DNA of 64,000 bases, from positions 14,716,084 through 14,780,083 of the forward strand of contig NC_092692.1 of the NCBI RefSeq assembly GCF_964275005.1. The letters are read 5' to 3'. Shown piece by piece: positions 25,101 through 35,300 of this stretch. Positions within the stretch are counted from its first letter, which is position 1; the number at the start of each line of letters is the position of its first letter. The translations under genes and the position numbers were made by a program. Origin of the DNA: Diadema setosum (Eukaryota; Echinodermata; Echinoidea; Diadematoida; Diadematidae). The notes under the pieces are model-generated. The model was given only the letters and a program-made list of their open reading frames with translations. It made no database searches and was not told where the DNA came from.

Positions 25101-28100
25101 ATCTCTCTAACAAATTTTGTAGCAACGACGATTAATGGCATAATTGTAAAACTCTTCGAACCTCCGTCGAAGACTTTTGAACTGCTCATCAATCCAGACG
25201 TACGTACGTAACTTTGTAAAAACTAGCAGCCCCACGTCACCATCAAATCTTTCGTTTATTTCATACGTATTTCCATTTCTACGTCAGACTTTTTTTTTTT
25301 CAATACATCGATGCGATGGAGTGTCGTACAGCAAACATCTTGTGAAGGAGATCACAGGAGTACAGAGTGGTCCAATAGCACTACATGTCTTAACTTCACA
25401 ACATGATATCAGAGATACAACTCGTTTGATACAAATGCAGAAATAAATAGAAGAAGGTCATTATTCATTTTGCTATACCGTTTTGGTGTCATTTTAAGCT
25501 TCAAGCGAAAAATGGGATGCAACGTAATGCCTGGAACTTAAATATCGATCGACGGCAACATCAAATTGTGAATAATACATTCCGAAATAATGTTTTCACT
25601 TCCTGGAATAAATTTGCAACACTTTATAAATGTATCATCGTGATGTTAGCTTACTGCTGTTATTGATGTCGCACTATTATTGAAAATGAAAAAAAAAACA
25701 CCCACAAAAACAAGTAAACAAACAAACAAACAAACAATGCAAACAATCATCAACAAAAATGAACATTATCAATTGAGAATCAAAGAGGTCATCCTAATTA
25801 TGTCTACTTACTCTTGCTGCATCGCATTCTTTTTTTTTTTGGGGGGGGGGTGAGAGGAGGGACTGCCGAACGAGTTTTAATGTATTGTCGTAACATATTT
25901 TCTGTTACAGTTATAAATAGTTGTAGGAGTCGAAGCTTCATCTGCACCATATTTTTGCCGAGACGATTATAGGTAAATACCGAGACGAGATAAGGTTTGA
26001 ACCCCTAAGCTTAATACCTCGCGTTGAGTACAAATTGTACACTACCACGAAGCCAATGCGCCTTACTTGTGTATAAGGATAACCATAATCATTGCCTTTG
26101 GCATGCCTCATTTGGTTGGATGTCACGAGTAAAACGATGCTTTGTTCTTGACATTCGCAAGTATCAGGGATCAGTCTCGTCCCAAATATGGCAACGTGCT
26201 GCATTAAATAACACTGATCAACATTCTTATTCAGGGTAATATTGTAAAATAGTACACTTCAAATGCCATCCGTTATTGCAATGTCTTATTTGCTGCTCAT
26301 TGAAATGATTTCTGATAATACCATTGGACAAAGCTGGCATATAACGATACCGTCATAGCTGCTATAAGCGAGCTTTAGATCTGCGTCGCGAACGCTACAG
26401 ACGACGCTATTAGGCTACAAATGGTGTTCTGTACATTCGCGAGACAGCGTTGTCTTAGCGTTCGCGTCGCAGATGTAACGCCCCCTAATATCTGTTTACG
26501 AAAGGAATGAGCATTGATTTTGTGATCCTATTTTGAACAGAGAGGTCTTGAACGACGCCTCAATATACAGCGCACTCATGGGAACCAATAACGTATACGA
26601 TCATCCCGAAACGGCTCAGGCAGCGACGGCCGAAGAAATCTTCCTCCATCCCAACTACGATCGGGAATTCACCGACTTCGACATCGCGGTCATCCGGCTG
26701 CAGACACCCATGAACCTGACCGACTACGTCACCACGGCTTGCCTACCGACGAGAGATATGAAGAGCGTATTTGAGAGGGAGAGGACGGTTACCATGTCAG
26801 GGTGGGGCACCCTCTACCAGGGAGGTAGGCACCAAGGGGTTTGTTTGTTTGTTTGTTTGTTTGTTTGTTTGCTCATTTTTCCATCTGAGAAGATGTCTAA
26901 TAGCCCATATTCAGCTACACTAAGCTGGTCTTCCATGGGGTCCAGTTGGATGTGAGGCGGGTCCACTTTACCGGGTTAAACACCCTGCTCTTTGCGATGA
27001 ATGAATGAAGCGGAATCTTTTACGTGCATGAGTTAGACTCTCTCACACACGGGACCTCCATTTTATCAAGGAGGTTCAAGAGAATGGAGTTACAACTGTC
27101 GTATTTTCTTTGAAGTCACGTTCGATGCCGCCACTCGAAAGTATTTGAAGCATGTGGCAAACTGGATCTGCCGCGCAGATAGGAAGACAATATTGACTAA
27201 TGTCTCATTGCATCATCATCAGCCACTTTCTAACGAAAATATGTCTTTGTGATGGTAATTACTTTTCAAAAGATAGGTGACATATAATGGTAAATACACG
27301 GGGATGCGCGAATAGAAATTGCGCAAAAAATGATGAAATGAAAATGAAAATTACTCGACTGGCCGTGCCCGGCCACTAATCTGATATATCTATTAATAAA
27401 GAATTATATTTGAAGATTATTCCATATCAATTTTATTTGGCGGTATTCAGTGGAAAAGTGATAAAACCGGCTTTCCAGGAGGGTACAGTTTTTTAACACT
27501 TTCACATAATACAGCTCTGATTTACACTTTTGCACATATTTCTGGAAGGGATTGACCTTTGTTTAATGTGCTTTATCATTAAGTGAGATTTCGTTTCATT
27601 TGATAGACAAACAAGCAAAATATAGCCAACATTAAGTTAACGTTCAAAATGAATCTTCAGATTGCTCAGCACGACGGCGGCATCAAACCCCGTCACCAAA
27701 GGCACAGATGCACCTGTGGAATTCTTTTGTACATCAATGGAAAAGTGACTACTGTTTGAATAATTACAGCCAGTTGGAACTCCATCTTTTAAACCTCCTT
27801 GATTTTATGTCCAATCCGAGGAACAGAGTGTTTTGCCTCTTGCTTGAGGGGACGGTACATGATTACACGCAACATTGCTCAGTCCAGACTCGGGTATCGA
27901 ACCCGGGTCGCTTGGGTCGGAGGCAGAGGCGCTAACGACTGAGCTTGAACTCACCGGGGTGACAAGAAAGGTACATGATGAGAAGAGTTGGATAAACAAG
28001 AAGACAGAGAGGAGAAGAGAGAGAGAGAGAGAGGGGGGGGGGGGTGGGGGTGCGCGCACACACCGGTACAGAGAGACGATAAACGGAAATAATGTTTTCG

Positions 28101-31100
28101 TGAGCGTCATAAAAATGAAATCACTTTGACAATGAATTCGGTCATCTCATTCAGAGTGGACGGTCGAATAGGGGCGGATTATTGAGGGAATATGGGTATA
28201 CTTTAACAATTTAAGATATTTCGAGAGCTGGGAAGATTTCAAGACACATACCACGAAAAAAAGGTATATATATAGCTACAAAATCAATAAAAGGTACAAT
28301 GTTAGAATTGGTTAAGTGGTGCTCATGGATTTAGCTTATATCTCGAAGGTTTTTAGAAAAAATGAAGACGGAAATGGAAAGGAAGAGAGAACCTAATGAC
28401 ACAGACAGTCTTAAGTTACTGAAATCGAGAGAGAGAGAGAGAGAGATAGATAATGAGAAAAAGAAAGGAGAAAGAAAAAAGGGGAAGAGAAAGAGAGGTG
28501 AGGAAGGTTAAAAGAGAAAGAAGGAATCCAAGAATGAGAATGACAATCGTTACAGTCAGGAATCATTTTCATTCGTAATTTCGTTCGAACACGAGTATTG
28601 ATAATTATCTCCCATCGATTATCTCCCAAGCTGTCTTATGCACCGAAGGCTCTGTATGGCTGATGCCCAGAGAAGCGATTTCAGAGGTCTTAGTTTTTGC
28701 ATAAGTTCAGGATTTTTAATTATTTATATTTATGGTATTGAATGTTTAATTTATACTTGGATTTTTTGGGTAATGCACTTTATAACATTGGTATGTATGA
28801 CACAGCAATTCAGTCTTGTTTATAGGACTGCGAGTGTGGATCCGTGTAAATGAATGTATGCCTTTCCCATGTGAGCCATGAAAAATGCCCAACTTTTCAA
28901 TTCAGGTTAATCGTACACATATAGTAAGTATTGGCCTTAAACAGAGAGGTCTGGTTTAGAGCATAACACAATCACAGTAAATGCCCTGAATATCAGATAA
29001 GTGGTGACAGAAACTACAGCGTTCGAAAATAGTTATGCGAATTATATGTGGGGACATTTATTGATATCATGTTTCTCTGTATCACAATCCACCCACACCT
29101 AGAATAAGGCAAACAATGTTAACTGCCACGACGGCGGCTGCACGCGCAGAATTATGCATCAAGTTGGGTTAATCAATGCGATTGTTGACGGGCGAAGTAT
29201 TGCAGTCTCGCCGAAACGATAACAAGATAGCGAAAATGACCAAGAGCGGTATTCAAATTGGTGTCCATCAAAATACGAGTATTCGATGCTGCTCTGTTCT
29301 GAGAAGTTTTTTGGCCCATGGGAGATCGCATTTTATGCGTCGTTTCAATCGATTTGCCAAGGAGTGAGGACAGTTATTTGTCGTTTTCTAGGGCGTCTGA
29401 CTGATCAGCTACGGGAGGTAAGCGTCCCCCTGGTGAACCTCACTCAGTGCAGAGAGGAGTATAAGCCGTTCCCAATCACCGACAACATGATCTGCACCGG
29501 GCCGAAAGAGGGCGGCAAAGACTCTTGCCAGGTTCGATTACCACAATTTAATTGTGAATCAGTAAAATGCTGTCATAACAGGGAGGTGATGTCTACGACG
29601 TACTCTGACTTATGAATCGAAGTTACAGCACTCCGAAAGCACACAATCCAAAACACTGATATATTTCTCAAGAGTGAAGAATTTCTCAAATAGTATCCTT
29701 GATCCCGTTGTTATAATAATCTGAAAAGTCGCCCAGGGGTGTAATTGCATGTTTTCCGTGGACCTCCCCCTCAACCAAATTGGTCAATTATCATTACTGT
29801 TACTATCATTACATGTATTACCATTATATTCATTCTCCTCCTACAACTAGTACTACTTCTGCTATTGTTATTGTTGTTGTTATTGTTGTTATTATTATGA
29901 TTGTTATTGTTATCGTTGTCTGTTTGGTTCAGGGTGATAGTGGAGGACCAACTGTGACAAAAGAGGGGGACAGGTGGTGGCTGGTAGGGGTAATCATCGG
30001 AGGAGTGGGGTGCGCGGTACCAGGCTTCAGGGGTGTGTCGTCCAGTACCATTGCTTTCCAGGACTGGATCCAGCCCATCTTCGAAGGAAGGGATCCAACA
30101 AGAAGTATAAACAAACAAGCTAACGAACAAGACTAAGTTAACAAGCGAACATAATTATACACTCAGCAAAAAAAAAAAAAGAAAGTAAACACTTTTTCAA
30201 GTTTATCTTTCTCATAGACTATCTGGCTAAAAATGATGTTTTATATACCATGTTAAAGGTAATTTAATTAGCTATCATGAAAATGTTAACTTTACACATG
30301 AGTAAACACATTCGTTTTTCTCTTATAAAGGCAAAAAAGTAAAAATTGCAAAATGGACAAGTTGTTATTCAAGCGTATTTGCTCTTCCATATATTAATGA
30401 GAATTAAAAAAAAAAATTTAGCACAATAGAAATACAAATTAATTTCCAAAATTCAACCTATGATCCCAATGTCTCTGTAACCCTCCAAAGATAAAGAAAG
30501 GCAAAAATAATGGAGGAAAATAAAGAATCTTCTCTCAAATTCGCAGTCAAAAGACATAAGGGAAAATTATGGCGACAAAGAAAGAAGTTTGAAACGTTAT
30601 TCCACATTAAGAAAATTTGAAATAATATTCGGATCTTGAATTTTGTCTTGTGCATTCTTAAATTCCTTGATTAAAAGGTAATATGAAGAAATTTTGTCGA
30701 TCTTATCACCTTTACGGCTTACTCCCTATGTCATTTAAAGTTTGAATTGATGGAAAATGCTTTTGTTCCACCTTCAGTTTCCCCACTGTTTGTTTGTTTG
30801 TTTGTTTGTTTGTTTGTTTGTTGTTTTTTTTTTTGGGGGGGGGTTAATACTAAGAGAAACAAGGGAACGGAAACTTATTTCTGCTGTTTCATTCATGTCT
30901 CTCATTGTGTTAAATTGGTCTTTTGTTATCATTATTATCTTTGAGGGCATTTGCAAATGAATTTCAATATGTCCAATTCTGCAATTTTTACTTTTCTGCC
31001 TTGGAGGACAAAAACAAATGTATTCACTCATGCGTAAAATTTCCCTTTGTACAAACCTACCAGGCTGATAGCAAATTAAATAATCTTTGATATGGTATAT

Positions 31101-32207
31101 GACACATTGATTTTTATCTAAATCTTCTATGAAAAATATTAACTGGTAAAAGTGTTTACTTTCTTCTTCTTCTTCTTCTTTTTGCTGAGTGTATATAGGG
31201 GTGCTGTTCGTTATTCCGAAGGTTCGATATTCCGAAGGTTCGTTATTCCGAAGGTTCGTTAATCCGAAACACGCAAATTCCATATACCTAGAGGTTCGTT
31301 AATCCGAAAATGAAAAAGGGTTCGTTAATCCGAACATTTGTGGCGTTATTCCGAAGGTTCGTTATTCCGAAGATTTGTTCATCCGAAAATGAAATTTGGA
31401 AAAACGAACCTTCGGAATAAGGAATCTTCGGACTGAAGAGCCTTCGGAATAACGAACCTTCGGAATAACGAGCTGTAACCGTATATAGCGCCCTACGTGT
31501 TTGTTTTGTTTGTTTTTTACTGTTCCATATTCCACATTTCAACAAATAAATACACCATAAACATAACAATACAAAAGCGTGGATGAATTGTCAAGTACAG
31601 CATGTAAGACAATTTAACATGTGACATATGAGGAATCTACACAGAAGCATTGCTTGTCGGGTGTAGATTCCCAGATGCTGATGTGAGATTAATTCTTACT
31701 TGATATTTACAACTGAAAGGAATGACAAGGTGTTGTCATTACCTCGGTAGAGATATAAGAATAATCCCTTTCTCACTGTGATCAATGTATTCTCAAGGGT
31801 CATACTTTACTTCTTTTCCATGCACACACACACACACATGTACACACACATGCAAACATACTTGACGATAAAACAGAAAATATACACACTCCAATATTTT
31901 CAAAACGCGGTTAGGGGAGAATCGAAATAAAACATTTATCATTGAATTCAACATAATCCAGGCAACACATACACAAAAATGACATGCTAACATTTCTGCA
32001 GTGTCCAGGGTAAAGATTGACATATTTCATTACAGATTGAAATGGAAGGAGTAACGTTTATAGAAAAAAAAAAAAAAAAAAAAACTCGCCAACAAAATTC
32101 TTACAATTATGCGAAGGAATGTAGACCAACCATTAGATCGAAAGCGCGCTTGGTGCAAAGATTATAAGTTTAATTGCTGGTTGGTATAGACAAGTTCAGT
32201 GTGCCCC

Positions 32208-32305
<98 letters not shown>

Positions 32306-35300
32306 GTTGCAACTGATTGACAAATTGCCCTACATCGACGTAAATAAGCACTGAATTGATCAGTGTTTTAGTAGTAGCCGTGATAAAAAATCATGGGCGT
32401 ACGTACTCGAGCAGTATTCGAATCTACGACCTCCTGGGGGGTGTTTCATGAAACTTTTTGTCGGTGATTTACACCGACAACTGTTAAAAGCTACTGAAAT
32501 CCTTGCGTCTGATTGGCTGATAGCAAATTTGTCGGTGAAAACCTCCGACGAACTCGTTGATGAAACGCCCCCCTGATCTCCGGACAGGCGTCATCTCCAC
32601 TAGACCACTGAACTGAATTCTTCCGTCAGAGATAATACTGATCAGTTCAGTGCTTATTTACGTCGATGTAGGGCAATTTGTCAATCAGTTGCAATGAAAA
32701 CATCTCTACGGAAGAATTTCATGAATTTGAACAACAACGTTTTTTGAACGTGTTTGATTTTGAGCCAACTCGTGATAAAGAAACACTGACATCCCGTTTG
32801 TGTATAATTTTTTTTTTTCAAATTGTGTTCACAGAGTTTGTGGTATAAGACTGTACATCTTATAATTTATCAATTTATTGTTTTTTGGGGGGTTTTTGCG
32901 TGTGTGCATTTTCTTATTGTTGTTATTTTTGTTGTTGTTGTTGTTTGGTTGTTTTTTTTTGTGTGTGTGTAATTGTCACATCTTTCTTCTCTCATTTACC
33001 AAGAGGTGGTGACGTGTAAAGAAGGGGAATTCCCGTGCCAGGGTGGATGGTGCGTGCCGTACTACGCAAAGTGTGACGGGTTTCCCGATTGTCGTATGGA
33101 GACCGATGAGCTGTATTGCGGTGAGTATGTGATCAAAAAGACATGTGGAAATACAAAGTAACGCAGAAGCAAGGAAGGACGATATATGTATCCATAATCA
33201 TATACATAATCATTCTTCTTTGATTGTGCGTATTATGTTTAAGATAATATTGTTCCCTTTTCCACCAGAAAGAGGTTAGTCAGGTGATCTCTCATTATTA
33301 TGAAATAGTGAAAATATGTTGAATTTTCTTTTTATTTCATTTACATCGTTGCTCTGGTGTGACATCATTGATTGTTGTCGTCTTCTTATTCAGTGATGAC
33401 ATCACATGGATTCATTAAGTTTTTAAGGATTCGTAACTTTTGAACGGATTGTCCGATTTCACTCAAACTCACTTTGTGCAATGTATATATATATATATAC
33501 ATACAAATGTATAATATTTACACCCCCTTTCATCAAGAAGATATTTCTGTGTTGTCTTTTAAACGACAATTCCAGACGTACAAACGCACTGGAATCAATG
33601 TCATACAAAATAATGTCTGAAAAGAATAGATTCCCACTTTGTGTGTATATCAAAAGATATGAAGTCAAGCTATATGAAGTGCAAACTCGCATAGTATTAC
33701 TCAAAGTTTCTCTAGACAGTGCGGCGTCTGCTGAGGTGCCAGTGTGAAGAATTGTACTGATTTATTGTGATGCTCCATCAGTTTTTTTCGCATTAATCTT
33801 TCTAGATAGCAGAGACGAATGGGTTCTAAAAAAGTTTCAACTTTCCTTGTACGTTTTGAGTGTAAGTTCATATCTACTGAAGAAGTAGGCCTACGATACG
33901 TCATTCAAAATATTTCAGGTGCAATAAATAGAGCACTTGAGGACAATCATAGTGTGCTGTGAGCAACACGTAAGCATGAGCAAAATGTATATGACCAGCT
34001 TTGCTACTGTACATGTCAATCTTTTGGCTTCGATGGGCTTACTCGTATGATCATATTACATGATTATTACGATTATACATTTTATAACTTCAGATGGCGT
34101 CTTGAAACTTTTCGACCCCTTCTTCTATCGGAGAGTGTCCAATAAATCGGCCACGCGGGCGGTCCCCGCCAGTGATCTGCACCGGTGCGCCAGGCAGTGC
34201 CTCGATGCCGGCACCGAGTGCGGTGTGTTTGAGTTCTACATGGACGATTCCGACCTCGAGACAGGCGACAACGAGACCGAGCCGTCGTACAAGTGCGTCA
34301 TCGCCCAGGCAGGGGAAGACATGATCGCGGTCTCCGTCGCCGAAGCCAGAGCAAGCCATCTCATACAGTTCGTCAGGAAAGTTAACATCTCAGGTGACCA
34401 TATTATAGTCGTCTTCATTTCATTTCTATTTCATTTTATTTCTTAGACTCTTATGTTCATTCTTTCTGAAATACTCTCTCACACACAGACACAGACACAG
34501 ACACAGGCACACGACTGGATGTATATATATATATATATATATAATATATATATATAATATATATATGTATATAATATATTTACATATATATATATATAAT
34601 ATATATATAATATATATATGTATATAATATATATATATATATACACAGTTATATGCATAAATTATACACATGAAAATTTTAGTATGATTTGTCTGTGAGC
34701 CATATAACATGTTCACTCTTCAAATTTCAAACTTAAACTTTAATACCTACTTCATAACTTTATATACCTGCATAGCATGAGACCAAGAAATTATAGAGTT
34801 TTCAAAGGACAGACATCGCGCCACTGCATTGCAACCCACCATGTTATGGTCTTACTTCTATCTTAGAAAAGCTCTTCAGCTTTCTCATGTCGCACTTCGC
34901 ACTTAATGCAAGGTCGCATACTCAGTAAGCAGAAATTAAATTTGTTTTTATATTGTCATGTGATTTCGTCCATCACTCCGACTGCCACTTTTCGGTACCC
35001 ATCAAATAGTGCCTTCCGTTTCTATTTCAACCCCCCCCCCCCTTATATGATTTGCTATCTAAGTGACGCTTACCATGTCAGTAAATAGTTTTGATATGTA
35101 GAAGTACAAATTGCTATCATAATCTTGCGATTAATTCCATTCTTACTATGTTACTTGTGTTTCAGTTGGAGATAATCCCATTTACGTGTCCAGCACGGAC
35201 GTGATTTTGTCGCCTTCTTACCTTCCCGCCGTTTCAACCAACATGCTGTCATCGTCTGCCCAAACCTGGACCATTCGTCTCTCTGAGCTCAGCTTTAACA

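Noticed and set aside
30774-31283. A 169-residue minus-strand open frame
   Set aside because: It lies within two MITEs and reads through a (TTTG)n tract; no domain and low-complexity sequence.
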